The notes: generated from the sequence alone by a model not told the origin. Positions 11,601 through 23,000 are shown, counted from the first letter of the stretch. The stretch: DNA of 64,000 nucleotides from Omphiscola glabra (GCA_964017045.1 OZ024794.1:54040608-54104607); one strand, 5' to 3'. A program made the numbers and translations.

Positions 11601-14600
11601 CAGGATTTAGGGTGGGAGGAGGAGTAGAGTAGATAGCTGTGGCTGTCAGTAGGTTTAAAGTAGGCGGAGGTGAGTAGGCTGTCAGTGTGAAGGGTGACGG
11701 TGATGTCCAAGAAGTTTACTGAGGTCTCAGAGATAAGAGATGTGAATTTAATGGAGGGGTGAAAGGAGCCTACAAAGTCAATGAAAAGGTCTAGTTCACT
11801 CCTCTCCATGGTGGTGACCCTTATACCATCATCTATGTACCTTTTATAGAATTCGGGGAGACGTCCAGTATAGCTGCTTTCGACTATGTGTTCGAAATGT
11901 CCCATAAACAAGCAAGCGTAGCTGGGTCCCATTTTGGTCCCCATAGCAACACCACTGATTTGGTCAAAGAACTGGTCACCGAACTCAAACGAATTGAGGG
12001 TAAGGACCAGTTCAGCCAATCGGAGGAGGGTGTTGGTGGGTATTGAAGGATGGGGTTTAGTCTCGAGAAAGAATTTGAGAGCTAAGAGATCGTCAGTGTG
12101 GGGGATAGAAGTGTATAAAGAACATACATCAAGAAGAAATAGATGATGTTTCTTTTCAGGTGGGATTCTGAAAGATTCAAAGGTTTGTAGAGCATGGTTG
12201 GTGTCCTTAATATAAGTAGGCAGTGAGGATACGATGGGTTGGAAGATTCCATCAAGAAATTCAGAGATATGTTCGGTGGGGCAAAAAAAAACAAACACAA
12301 ACAGCCTAAAACAAGAAAAAAATATTCATTAAATAATAAGTGACTGAAAAATAAAAAAAGTAAAATGATCAATAAATAAAACAGAAATCTTTTAGTAAAT
12401 GTGATTCAGCTCATTATGGGCACTATCTCAAGTAAAAATAATAAGCTGAGAAGGATGTAATACGGTATCTTGATGTAAGAAATGGTACATTGCAAAAATG
12501 GTGCAATATAACTGAAAAAAACGTAAACTTTTCTGTAAAAAAAACAACAACAAAAAAAAAAAAAAACCTAAAACAAGAAAAAAAATATTCATTAAATAAT
12601 AAGTGACTTTAAAAAAAGAAAAGTAAAATGATCAATAAATAAAATAGAAAGCGTTTAGTAAATGTGATTCAGTTAGTTTTCTCATTTTTGTTATTGTGTA
12701 GGTTTTGATTCACTACAGGGGTGAGAGGGCTCAATTTTCTGTTTCAAGAAAATAAACATTATCTTTTACCTTTCATAAGAGTTTGAAATTTTACATAAAT
12801 TATCCCCTCATTGCAAAATACCTCATCATTGGCTTGTCTCAATCTCATGATGGCGTACTTCCTGACTCTGGGATGTGAGAATGCAGGACTCAGAAGTTCT
12901 AAGGCATCCTCTACATTCATGGGACTCCATAAAAGTAACATTTCAAGAGCAGCTGTTGATTCTTGGGCCAATTTCCAGTTGACACTTTTCAAAAACTTGG
13001 CCAGAGCCTAACAAATTATTGCAATAGTTACATTTATTTTATTGGCACATTTCAAATTTACTTTTAAAACCATTTTAAAATTTATAATTTGTATTAATTA
13101 TCAAATTTTAGATTACAAAATGTGAAAATCAGAATTGTTTAATTTTAAAACCCTTTCAAAAACAAGTAATTATATAACCTTTGAAAGAGAACAATTACAA
13201 AAGCAAAACAACAATTTGGCCTCTATAGATCCCTATTCACTTGTTTCTGCCACATTTTATACTTTTAGAAAAATGGATATTTCCCTTTCCTATTATATTC
13301 AAAGCAATTTAAAAAAAGATTGTTACAAATAATGAAGAATGAAAAAGTATATAAAAATCAATTTAAAATAAGATTGTTACAAATAATGAAGAATGAAAAA
13401 GTATATAAAAATCAATTACAAAAAAAAAGAGAGCTTAAAATGAAAGATTTCCGTAGCAATTTTGATAATATGATTATTTCAATTTTATCTGCTTGATTTC
13501 TTTTTAAGACTTAGATTTTAAAACAAGATAAAAGCAGCTCAATAGAAATGAAAACTTTTGTGCACTGCATACCTCTTTCTGTGATGATAAATAAAATCTG
13601 AATTTCCAGACCAAATCTTGCTCTTCGGATGATAGGGTTTTAGTAGGAGGGTAGCCAACAATAGTCTGCAAACAATGCACAGAAATGGAGAACCTTTAAA
13701 CAGTCATCAGTGTGATTCAGTGAAATTAGAATATTCAATCTTCATTCAAGTGTGCAAGGAGAGGGGGAGCTAAGTGTCAGCATTGATGAGTTTGAATAAC
13801 ACACTAGGGTTGCTACTGTTAAACAGAGGATCAACAATATTAGAGACTCTTACATTGAGCAGATCTCTTGTGCTTGCATCTGGTTTCAGATCTTTGTCAC
13901 TAGGACCAGACCGCAAGCTTCGAGCTAATTTATGGTGTTTGCTTTCTACAATGTTCTCCTGGTTACAAAATATAAAGATAGAAATATCAACATTCTCTCA
14001 ACATGGATAATATATAAATAGCTTTACAACAGATTGTGTAATACCATAGTATATGAAATGCACATTAATTATGGTTCATTTAGTTACACTACATGTGAGT
14101 AACACATAAAAATTAAGGCATATTTTTAGACTCACACAAATAAACTAACTATAAATAGGAGAATGAAATAATGAACAATCATAATCAAGATGCTACAGAT
14201 AGATTATTCTCACATGATTTGACTAATGTTACTAGTTTTTTAAAAATAGTCAAGATGAAATCATAGGGCAGCATATGTTTGAATACTTATTATCAGGTCA
14301 ACTAATTATGACATCCCAATTTTAAGTACTTTTACTTGCCATTAATAATTCAGGATCATGAATTGTCACAACCTCAGCCTGCGTTCGAAACTCATAGGGC
14401 CGCTCTCCTTCCTGAGGCAACATGCAATTGGAAAATAATTATTTAAACAAAATGGTTAATAGTATTAGATAAAATCTCTTCAGGATAGTTTTTTAAAACT
14501 ATAATGCAGCCGCAGCAGATGACTTTTCATCTATTTAAAAACTTATTTATCTGAATAATTTTGATACCTTGATTTTAAGTTCTATAGTTTCATGACAAAT

Positions 14601-17600
14601 TAGTTTTTACAACGTTTAAAGTGATCATTTAAAAACCAACCTTTTCAAAATAAACAACAGAGAAGTTCAGATTCTCAAAGTGAACACGGGGGAACTCCAC
14701 CATAAGGTACATGCATTCCGAATCCCTTTTCTCCTGTTCATTCACTAGTTCAATTTCTCTGAATGTCAGTCTGTCTAGCCAGTCTATTTTTGTCATGTGT
14801 CCATCTCTGTGCTTCTTTGCCAACTGATTTTTAAAAAAAAATCAACTTTAAACTACCATTAAATTACTAAACACTATTATAAGGAATCAAACTTAACACC
14901 TAATAAAAACAATTAGATTTTTAAAATTGTAATCTAATGTTATTATATATTGTCAGCAGAATTTTTATTAAGGGAGAAATGATAAATTTAATTTAAAAAT
15001 GATTAGAAAATTGAATTTTAACAATAAGGGCGAATGTTATATTAGTAATATTATTTTATTTGAATATTATTTTTCTTTACTTTGGATAATTGGCTCATTC
15101 TGTCACTTGAATCTTTAGATTTGCCAGGAGTTGCTGATTCCATATTGGGGTCTGGTTTGCGGTCCGGCCAAACTTTTAAATCATGCATGCCTTTACGCAA
15201 AGTCCTGAAAAAAAACAACACACCAATTTAAATAGAAACAGAAATACACAAAAAAATGTTGCTATATTTTAAATAATTGTTGAAGCAATAAGATCCTAAT
15301 TAACAAAACTAGTTCTATTCCTAGAGGTGGTTTAATTTAAATCTAAGCTATGTTAAGCCCCATTCTGTTTTGTGAATCGCTCCATATTCAGATAGTGTTC
15401 TTAGATGATTGAAAAATTATTTGCAGATAACATCTGCCAAGTTGCAGCTTTATACTGTGTCCTAAATCTTTAGGAAGGATGTGAAGTACAAAGTTCATCA
15501 ATTAATTCTTCAAGTTTTAGTTTTGTCTTTTTTTTTTTTACCCATTCATCAGTTAATGTGGCATCCTTGCAACACATGCAATGGAAACAATGACAAAGGA
15601 AAAAGCAAAATGCTTTTGGTATTGAGACTGAAGCAGGACAGGTAACTGGACTTATGAAGGATGAATACCAAACCCGCAAGGACATCTCCATTCAGAGAGC
15701 AGATATGCAAATGTTTAACTCAGACCTTGCACAGAACTAAAGAAAAAGATTTGCCTCAAGCAACAGTGGGTTAATGATGACTGAATGTAAGAATGGTTAT
15801 TCATAGAGGACCACAGTTAGTTCTTTCACAATAGTCAAGTTGAGGGTGACTTCTAATTGATTGCTTGTTTCAACTATTTCTGAATTCACTGGTTCTACTG
15901 GCTGCCAATAATCAGTTAAATAAAAAAATAAAAAACAATTTCACCTTTCATATTGATGCTTAAAATTGTGATGCTGGTGGACTGAATAGTCTTAAATTAT
16001 CAAGAAGTCTCTTTAGGCCAAAAATAGATGTCCATCTAGCTTTGCTTGCCTTTTTAATAACCACATGATGTGCCATAGTAGATTACTTTAAAATAGTTTG
16101 CAAAATAAAATTTTAAACTTAAAAAACCCTTGATTCTTGACACAGTAAAATGAATGTTTCCAAAGTAGTATACCCTCGCTTTCCAAAGACAGAGATAGTG
16201 GTGCCTCCAATTGGTATCATGCCTTCCGTCCCATAATAGTCCCAAATAGTAAAGGTAATCAATGCATCCCGAGGAAGGTCACTAAACTTAATTGGTAGAC
16301 TCAGCCATTCATTCCAACTGTTGAAAAATGTATAAATTTGAATGTAAAAATACACCTTCAAAATGTTTATTTGTAATTGAACTAGAAATACTATGTTTAA
16401 TTCAGCATTTAAAAAGTTCACTAAAATAAGTATAAACAACGATGGGTTGAAATTTTAAAGTCAACATATTAAATCGTGAGTACACTTCTGGAAAGCCCAC
16501 CAGTGACATCATTCATAACTACTTAAACTTGATTAACAGTAACTTATTTTGAGATTTCAGAAGTTAAAAAGAATATCACAGCCCAATTGATTGTTATATA
16601 TGACTTACTTCCAGCGTGTTGTGAAAGACTTGTGTGATGTCTGCACTGGTAAAGTAATTGGTCTTCCATTATTAAATACTTGAACAGTAACAAAAAGGTC
16701 AGAACATTCTTCCTGGTAGGAGCCAGAGAAGTAACCAACAGAATCTTTATCTATAAGACTTTGATAACTTGGTCTGTTACGCTTTCCTTCCAAGCTCCCT
16801 CTGAATAAGAGAAGATGTTCAAGATGACAAAATAAAAATGTATGAAATTGCATTTGTGTAACTGTGTGTTTAACTCAATTCAATGATAATGGTTTGTTAC
16901 TACCTTACCTATTAACATTGTCTAACATTGAGTTCATTGACAATTGCTTAATCAATGTAATTTTCTAAATCTTTCCTTTATCAAAGTACTGGGCTAATTT
17001 CATAACATGTCAAAAGACTTTAAGTAAAGAATTAGAAAACGTAGGCGTGGGACTATAGACAGCTTCATCTTACACTACTTATTACAGTTAGTCAGTTAGC
17101 CCACCGTCTTAGTTTTGTTAATAAAAAAAATATAATTTTAAATATTATGATGATGTAGGCATTTTGTAGGCACAACCTTTCAAAACTTATTAATAATTCT
17201 TTCATTTACTTGTCTTTTTGTCGTTTGAAAAATGACTTGACTTTGACTAGGTCACTTAGCCTACAAATTTACCTAGCAGCGCTGTACCATCACATGCCAT
17301 TTTGATATGGTATAGACATGTCATGGAGGCCCTAAGTCACGATTTGATTGTTGTTTATTATTTTATTCAAAGTTATTCTATGCAATTTAAAATATTTTCA
17401 AAATAATTTTTGTTCCACATCACAATTTTGGCTTAGGCTCCTGAAATATCCCATTGCATTGCAGGGGTAGCAGGGCTCACGCCACTTCTCTATGTTTTAT
17501 GATAGTATATTATAGTCTATACTCTATAATATACCTCTATCTATACAATGACTATGTCTATGTTCGTACTATTAGTATTAGTATGTATGACTTTGACTTC

Positions 17601-17750
17601 AGTACGGGCGGTAATGAGGAGGTTGATTGTTGTGGTTTTACAGTTCTTTCAATTAGTAATTTGAAGTAAAAATGCTTACATCTTTATTTCGAACTCAGCA
17701 TCAAGTTCAGAGCTATAAACATAATTGAAACGGCCACAATTCTCGTCCAT
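1624..17750 (-). CDS. PIK3C3: Class III phosphatidylinositol 3-kinase catalytic subunit (VPS34)
   Basis: Phosphorylates phosphatidylinositol to PI3P on endosomes and autophagosomes, in complex with VPS15 and Beclin 1. The 24 coding exons, in transcript order (high to low coordinates), are: 17680-17750, 16609-16800, 16174-16317, 15081-15204, 14641-14823, 14340-14411, 13854-13958, 13573-13665, 12822-13007, 9881-10089, 8843-8875, 8529-8628, 8253-8320, 7106-7208, 6632-6745, 5985-6116, 5551-5679, 4904-4973, 4525-4671, 3728-3802, 3236-3404, 2105-2195, 1871-1996, 1624-1638. They total 2751 nt, giving 916 residues plus stop (human 887), with every junction in frame. Order is C2, helical, kinase. The start [20 protein letters not shown] matches the family N-terminus. 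Introns after exons 6 and 13 start with GC. The exon 24 C-terminus (ALRK, where vertebrates have YWRK) is the least certain part. Confidence 0.96.
2548..3233. repeat. Direct duplication (about 110 bp) in PIK3C3 intron 21
   Basis: The segment at about 2548-2660 (GGATGATAGAGGACCATGG onward) recurs with a few differences at about 3126-3233, up to the exon 21 donor. Between the copies lies about 450 bp with a CT/AC-rich tract and a C14 run near 3080-3095, ending in CTAGTTCACAACA. That tail also ends the putative solo LTR at 27473-27757. The layout fits a local duplication with an inserted retroelement remnant. Confidence 0.6.
5985..13958 (-). CDS. PIK3C3: PIK3C3 exons 7-16: helical domain and kinase linker
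   Basis: Residues 263-643. Exon 7 carries [17 protein letters not shown], exon 8 [13 protein letters not shown], exon 9 [17 protein letters not shown] and [12 protein letters not shown], and exon 10 [18 protein letters not shown]. These are the PIK accessory (helical) repeats. Exons 10-12 encode a Ser/Thr/Glu-rich low-complexity insert, including a 33-nt micro-exon (exon 11); this linker is variable in the family. Exon 13 has [19 protein letters not shown] and exon 14 LVIECED. Exon 13 ends TAT TG followed by GCAAGT, a second GC-AG intron. Exon 16 begins at a 3' splice site that lies inside a triplicated 60-bp repeat. Confidence 0.92.
6093..6272. repeat. 60-bp tandem triplication over the exon 16 acceptor of PIK3C3
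   Basis: Three head-to-tail copies of a 60-bp unit start at 6093, 6153 and 6213. Each copy contains, on the minus strand, the last intron bases, the AG acceptor and the first eight codons of exon 16. Only the copy nearest the exon body (acceptor before 6116) gives an open frame. Splicing to either outer copy would read ATGCTTTGTTTAATC and then TAA. Confidence 0.9.
7233..8186. repeat. 18-bp minisatellite, exactly 53 units, inside PIK3C3 intron 13
   Basis: The unit is CTCAATGAAATGTTTCAC with single-base variants (CAATG/CAAAG, TTTCAC/TTTCAG). The array is 954 bp, that is 53 x 18, with no insertion or deletion. It fills nearly all of the 1,044-bp intron (7209-8252). Each unit can pair TTTCA with TGAAA over a 6-base loop. 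Because 18 is a multiple of three, it produces long open frames on both strands that should not be taken for genes. Confidence 0.97.
9278..9303 (-). other. Degenerate hammerhead-ribozyme-like motif
   Basis: On the minus strand the order is CTGAAGA, then AGGC-TCTCA-GTC, then AAAA. This resembles the box I / stem II / box II order of Penelope-element hammerheads but is decayed. It shares GCTGAAGAAGGC with the site at 10566-10591, next to a recognisable Penelope-like element. No retroelement ORF is seen beside it. Confidence 0.25.
9400..9670. mobile_element. hAT MITE, CAGGCCTGCAC family, copy 1
   Basis: A 271-bp element in PIK3C3 intron 10 starts CAGGCCTGCACAAC and ends GTTGTGCAGGCCTG (terminal inverted repeats). 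It is flanked by a perfect 8-bp duplication GCTTAGAG at 9392-9399 and 9671-9678. Subterminal GCCCGCCAGAACCCA and GCCCGC blocks and three internal repeats of a CAGCACAAGTCATGTCC-type unit are present. The 8-bp duplication and tip identify the hAT superfamily. Confidence 0.92.
10566..10591 (-). ncRNA. Hammerhead-ribozyme-like motif at the 3' end of the Penelope-like element
   Basis: The minus strand reads CTGAAGA-AGGC-TTCCT-GCC-GACA-CG. This matches the order CUGAUGA / stem II / GAAA with one change in each box. Penelope-like elements are known to carry hammerheads in their terminal repeats. The core changes suggest that this copy no longer cleaves. Confidence 0.35.
10795..11352 (-). pseudogene. 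Penelope-like GIY-YIG endonuclease domain
   Basis: Continues the RT in a different frame. CGRSRCNTC is a cysteine-rich linker. [22 protein letters not shown] and TEHL give the GIY-YIG nuclease signature with its conserved Arg and His. It ends with MSLFTV and a stop at 10795. The linker plus GIY-YIG after an RT is diagnostic of Penelope-like elements. Confidence 0.88.
11276..12298 (-). pseudogene. Penelope-like reverse transcriptase, C-terminal part
   Basis: The translation carries [47 protein letters not shown] and the catalytic YIDDG, then [10 protein letters not shown]. This is the palm and thumb of the Penelope/Neptune RT lineage. The fingers and N-terminus are missing, so the copy is 5'-truncated. 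The frame runs out near 11340, where the endonuclease continues in another frame, implying a small indel. The element should be inactive. Confidence 0.9.
13311..13418. repeat. 54-bp direct tandem duplication in PIK3C3 intron 8
   Basis: Two nearly identical 54-bp copies begin at about 13321 and 13375 (TGTTACAAATAATGAAGAAT). They are AT-rich and contain no gene. Confidence 0.85.
14340..17750 (-). CDS. PIK3C3: PIK3C3 exons 1-6: N-terminus and C2 domain
   Basis: Residues 1-262. GSLEGKR opens exon 2, followed by a family-typical [11 protein letters not shown] block and [17 protein letters not shown] across the exon 2/3 junction. Then come [27 protein letters not shown] in exon 3 and [17 protein letters not shown] in exon 5. 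The C2 domain contacts the other complex subunits. Exon 6 (24 codons) ends in ATG and is followed by GCAAGT, so intron 6 is a GC-AG intron. The only in-frame join is [18 protein letters not shown], a block conserved in the family. Confidence 0.93.
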
Positions 17751-17936
17751 TTTCAACAATGGAAAACACAATCCTTTTTTAAAAATAATGTCTTTACAGA
17801 GCTTGTCTATCAATCATTGTTTTCATTTTATAAAGTTTACTTTCTTGTCCCTCTGACGGAAATTAAAGTGCACAAGAATGACCTCCCCTTTGCAAGATTT
17901 TTATTTTTGCTTTAAAAAATCAAATCGAAGTGGCTA

Positions 17937-18233
17937 TTGGTACCCGGGTACCAGAATTGAGAGGTTGGGATTAAAAAACGATTAAAAATATTATTGTTGG
18001 GTTTGTAAGACCAAATGAGGTATCGAATGAAAGATAATTGAATGTACTGTACGTTTGTAAACTTAATTCTTCATTTAAACTAAAATAAACTACTACAAAT
18101 GACATCCGAATAGCATTAGTCAAAATGGACCCAGACTTTTCATTTGATACCTCATTTTGTCTTACAAACTTAACAATAATATTTTTAATCGTTTTTTAAT
18201 CACAACCTCTCAATTCTGGTACCCGGGTACCAA
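17937..18233. mobile_element. MITE with about 97-bp terminal inverted repeats, upstream of PIK3C3
   Basis: The 297-bp element starts TTGGTACCCGGGTACCAG and ends with the reverse complement. The arms match for about 97 bp with few differences. It is flanked by TA on both sides (17935-17936 and 18234-18235), which suggests a Tc1/mariner-type duplication. It has no ORF. It begins 187 bp upstream of the PIK3C3 start codon, so it lies in or next to the promoter. The tip is itself a palindrome (GGTACCCGGGTACC). Confidence 0.88.
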
Positions 18234-20837
18234 TATGTGCAGCCTTAAAAAATGCCGAGAAGCTCTTTTTCTCCAGAAATCAGTCATTTTTAAAAATAAT
18301 TAACATCCATTCATTTAGTCAAGAATTTCCAGCCAACGAATGTTCGAATTTTTGTGTGGTCTATATGAATAATAAATAAAGCTAATTTTAATTAATCCTT
18401 TCGATTTTATAATTAATATTACTTGAATAATAAAATAAATTTTAACCTATGACTATATAATTAGGGACGGCTTTATGATTATACGTTATTCCATTTTTAA
18501 ATCCTTAATACTTAAGGCTTTATTAAATTAACATTTGTTCGAGTGTTTCACTTTTTGGCTGGAAAAATCTTCGGACGGCTAAGTGACAAGTTTCCTGTTA
18601 ACATATCGAGCTGAAACGTGGCACATAGACTCGTTGCCGCCGATGACAACACGCTCTTTCAAATTTTCAGCACCACCGCCCTCCTCAACCCATCAAAATC
18701 AGTTTTTCCTGTTTCTTTGAAATAGTGTGTGAAATAAGTCTTCAGTGTAAAAGCGGGTGGGACATTAGAATTTTAATATCAAATAAATATGAAAAAATGA
18801 ATATTAAGAATTTATACGAAAAACTTGGTTTTTAGGGGTTGTTTAATTAATTTTAGGCTATTTTAATAAATTGTAAATCAAGTCAAAGAACGCCAGAATG
18901 AGCTTTGTTTATTTTAATACATACCCAGTCTTAGTAATTATACTACATCAAATTTTGAATGCCTAACCATATTATGGTTATACGAGTTAATTCTAATTTA
19001 ACAGAATCAGGGGCCCATGGCAAAGTAATGCTCTGAGGCCCCCTATTCCTCTCTTAGCTATTCAAATAATGTTAGTAATGGCGTTTGAGACCCAATAACC
19101 CATTCGTTATGAACAGTGGCGTAGGATATAAAAATGACATATAGGACTTAAACTTAACAACTGTTTTAGGGACCATCAGAAAATACGTCATGCATATAGT
19201 GGTTGGGGGTGGGGTGGTTTACGAATCTTGAGAGAGAGACACATTTTTTAATATAGGGATTACATAGCTTAATTTACTCAACCTCAAATTCTTAAATTGG
19301 TACGTTTGTACTAGAGATAAGATTTCTTTACTTTTTAATGGTTGATTTTTCAAGCTTAAGAGGCTTTTCTTGCATCTGTCAAAAAAAAAAAAAAAAAAAA
19401 AAGCAAGCTACCGAAACAAAAAAAAATAATTTAAAAATAAAAATAAATCTTATAATGGCTAATTTATTAACGTTCTAAAAGTATATACTGATTACCAGTT
19501 TATTTCAATTTAAATTGCTTTTCTTGCGTTTGCAGAAACAAAATCTTTAATTATTTCGATCATATCCTACTCTTCTGAAATCGTCTTTACTTCTATGGAT
19601 ATTGTAGCTTAGCCAAACCAACTATCTGATGACACATAGAAAACATCTTTCTTTCTATTGTGTCTCAAGATAGTTTGAAATTCGAAAGGCGCCTCTCGGC
19701 GCTAGTAACTGTTATTGTGATTGTTAGCAAATTTCTCATTGCTAAAGGAGCAGCCAAGCTTATTCGATATGGATCGGCTCATATACATATGTCATTTTTT
19801 ATATAGACTTTATTTTTCTGTTATTCATTTTGATAACTCATCACAAAGTTTTGTTGGCATTAGGTGTCTGTTGGATCTTCGTTTTCATATTCTAAAGCTA
19901 ATTTTTTAAAAAAGGTCCACGTATTCTTTGAAAACGTCACGTGCATCAAATTTCTGTAGTTGTCTAATGTCAGCCAAAAATCCAAAATGACTCACAATGA
20001 CATGTTTACTGTAAACTCACAATGACAAGTTTACTGTAAACTCACAATGACATTTTTACTGTAAAAATCGATTGGTTAACTGAATACATTGCGGTATCCA
20101 AACTCTGATTAACAAAATAAACTCTACAATTATATAATTTTGTGTGTGTCAAGAATCGGATCATATTGAAAAATCTCTCTTTTTTTTCGTCGACTCTTAG
20201 TTGTAACTTATGGAGAAGGCGGGGGTGGGGGTATTTAATATCAAGTTCACTAAGCTAACAATGATTAACATACTGTAATTGCCTTAATCAGTCCTGTAAT
20301 CATGGAGCATAGTTTTTGTTACATTCCATTTTTTTCCATTTATTTGTTGAAATCAACATCTTTTTTCTCGAAATATTTTTCATAGTTTTTATGATCTCAC
20401 ATTATCTCTACCAAAATCAGCCATGAACAAAAGAACTCCCAAATCGAGGATTTCCCTTATCTTCCACGTGTGATTGAGTTCCTTGTGGTCACTTCAAACT
20501 GTCGCCTAGGAGCTGTACCATCAAAGACTGTATATTTAGAATCATCGCTGAGGGTCGCCACGTTCCCTCACCTCATATCCATACGGAATGCTGTAATCAT
20601 GTCCCGACCTGTTTCTGCGTTATTTTCAACTGCACTTGGTAGGAAACCATACAGCCGTGCTCTTTCTAACGCAGTTTCCATGCGTTACCTTTGCCTTTCA
20701 GCGCAGGTCCCCTTCACGCACAGAGCTATAATATATTTGAAGTTTATGAATCAATTTTTTAAGCAATACGTAACTTTGTTTTTAAAGTTTTAGAACTCTA
20801 GAATAGGTGTTATTAGGTATATATTTTATAGTACTAT
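18234..20837. other. Intergenic DNA upstream of PIK3C3
   Basis: No supported gene. It contains an A22 run near 19381 and three 25-bp units CTCACAATGACATGTTTACT... starting at 19991, 20016 and 20041. A 107-codon plus-strand ORF at 20470-20793 resembles nothing I know. Confidence 0.5.
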
Positions 20838-21291
20838 TTACTTCAAAATAAGAAGCAATTGAAATTTAGAGCTATGCTCTCTAATTGCATTAATAACATC
20901 AAAAAAAGCTGTTGAGACATGGCGTATCCTAAAAGACTTCAACACTGCACTAGTACATTCTTCTACAATTGACATATTCCATGATGGACTTTTATATACA
21001 CTACAGGCCAGGGCCGGATTTAGCCATTTTGGTGCCCAAGGCACAAACCCACATGGGTGCCCCCTTCTGCCCGGGGCCTCTGATCTTTCACTGACCGTGA
21101 CCGCTGGTATGTTCAATATTATTCAAAGAAAACAGTTGTTAACAAATATGTTTGTAGTTTGTATTACTATCATTTATATAAAACCTACAATAAAGTATTT
21201 CTGTATTAAAATTAATAGTTAATAAATTTTGAAATAATAATGGACAAAAATACTTTATTTTTTATTAGATGAAAAACTCAAATAGATATTG

Positions 21292-22041
21292 TCATTTACA
21301 TTTTAAAGTTTTTTTTCCTAGATTTACATCTAGCAAAGTTTTTGAGGGTATCGTCAAAGTTGCCTCGATCATAAGCAGAGATAAGGAATCGAGCCTTTCT
21401 TGTTTCATTGTTGATCTATTTGGATTTTTTGTACGTTTCAACTGAGAAAAAGAGCGCTCAGTTGAACAGTTAGTAACCATTAATGTTAAAAATATGCGCA
21501 AGGCGATTTCAACATTTGGAAAGGCACACTCGATGTTGTCTCTAACTATTACTTTGTATAATTCTCCATGATTGAACGTGTTGTTTTCCGATTTTGATGC
21601 AGGAAACTTGTGGCGAATATATGAATGAAACTGTTGTAGTTCAGTACATAAATTATTGTTCAGATCTTTAGGATAAGCATTTATTAGTTCTTCACAACAC
21701 TGAGATGTTTGTGATAGTGATACATCGACCAAACAAGAAAATCGAACTGTTACATCATTATATACTTGTCCTCGTCTACTCATTTCTGTCTCAAGTTTGT
21801 CAACAATGGCGTAGAATGCAGATATACGAAATTTGTCTATAATGGCATTCAGAGATACCTCAGGGGCATCACCATCAATGACCACTGTCATTCGTATACG
21901 ATTACGTGTCAAAGTTGACTTATAATCTACACCTGGTGGTATTATTTTTGCAGCTTCTTCAAATCTTTCAAATTCATGCCAAGATTTATGCAAGTGATCT
22001 GCTAGTGAAGAATACAAATCAGCACACGTTTTCAGGTTCAC
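21292..22041 (-). pseudogene. hAT transposase C-terminal fragment (ZMYM1-like dimerisation region)
   Basis: A 249-codon open frame. Its last third reads FPNVEIALRIFLTLMVTNCS, then TERSFSQLKR and a block ending in LSLLMIEA, which is the hAT dimerisation region as found in zinc-finger MYM-type 1-like transposases. The BED zinc finger and the catalytic N-terminal part are absent. About 280 bp downstream, at 21009, CAGGGCCGGATTTAG looks like a hAT terminus and may be the 3' end of the same element. The 5' side runs into LINE sequence at about 22190. Confidence 0.85.
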
Positions 22042-22195
22042 ATGCTCATGTTGTGTCTATTACTAAGGGGTTCCCGGTCGAATTAATTAATTAATGTTAT
22101 TATTTTAATATTATTTGTTGAAAATATAAAAATGGTTTAATTTTTTTTATAAAACTTCCCAAAATTTTTTAAAATTCGAATACAACCGCATTATT

Positions 22196-22993
22196 TATTT
22201 ACTCTCCCCACTATCTCCATCGACGACGGCGACTTGGATGCTGTTGACAGATTCACATATCTAGGGTCGAACATTTCAAGCACCCTCTCAATGGAGGATG
22301 AGATAAGTGGTATGATAGGGAAGGCTGCAACTGTCATGGCGAGATTGAAGAAAAGAGTCTGGTCCAATGCTAAACTCACAACAAGAACTAAGCTGCAGGT
22401 ATACCAGGACTGCGTACTGAGCGCACTCCTCTATGGATGCGAGTCTTGGACCACATACACCAGTCACGAAAAAAAGGCTCAATGGCTTCCACCTCAGATG
22501 CCTGCGCCGCATCCTTGACATCAAATGGCAGGAAAAAGTCCCCAACATGGATGTCCTGTCTGAAACAAATATGTGCAGCGTCCCAGCCATTTTAATCCAA
22601 AGACGCCTCCGCTGGCTTGGGCACGTCAAGCGAATGCAACCTGGTCGCATACCTAAGGACGTGCTGTACAGCGAGCTGGCGACAGGGAAAATTTCAGTTG
22701 GACGGCCTCGTCTCAGATACATAGACATATGCAAAAGAGGCATGAAGGCGGCAAACATCAACATCTCAAATTGGGAGGACCTGGCGGAGGATCGATCCAC
22801 ATGGCGGGGCATCGTCAAGGAAGGATCACTACGTGCCGAGGAGCTTTACCGGGCGGAAACATCTGTGAAGAGAGCGCAGAGAAAGGTCAGAAAACACTGC
22901 TCCACCGCATTCGTGTGTGGGACATGCAAAAGAGACTGCCAATCGAGGATCGCTGTCACTAGCCACACGAAGAGCTGCAATCAGAAAAGATAA
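22196..22993 (+). pseudogene. LINE reverse transcriptase C-terminus with zinc knuckle
   Basis: Frame 1 reads DRFTYLGSNISSTLSMEDE... and CVLSALLYGCESWTTY; the typical continuation RLNGFHLRCLRRILDIKWQ lies one base out of frame, after an A7 run near 22469. It then gives RRLRWLGHVKRM, GRPRLRYIDICKRGMKAANI and a terminal CGTCKRDCQSRIAVTSH...C zinc-binding motif. This is the C-terminal third of a non-LTR retrotransposon pol ORF. The endonuclease and RT palm are missing. Confidence 0.88.
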
Positions 22994-23000
22994 ATCTATC

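Larger units (their letters stand above)
10503..12301 (-). mobile_element. 5'-truncated Penelope-like retroelement in PIK3C3 intron 9
   Basis: Contains the reverse transcriptase and GIY-YIG endonuclease fragments annotated separately. Its limits are supported by flanking host sequence. The bases just left (about 10367-10502) and those at about 12406-12541 are copies of one block, and 12302-12412 and 12567-12675 are copies of another. The element is therefore inserted between two halves of a locally duplicated intron segment. It lies in the same orientation as PIK3C3. Confidence 0.85.

Noticed and set aside
20470..20793. 107-codon plus-strand ORF
   Set aside because: No family recognised on either strand; nearby DNA is transposon debris.
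20838..21000. Minus-strand reading with FDVINAIREHS, possibly hAT-related
   Set aside because: Too short and ambiguous to assign; it lies on the wrong side of the C-terminal hAT fragment to be part of the same copy.
22288..22818. 176-codon minus-strand ORF
   Set aside because: Antisense shadow of the LINE RT fragment at 22196-22993.
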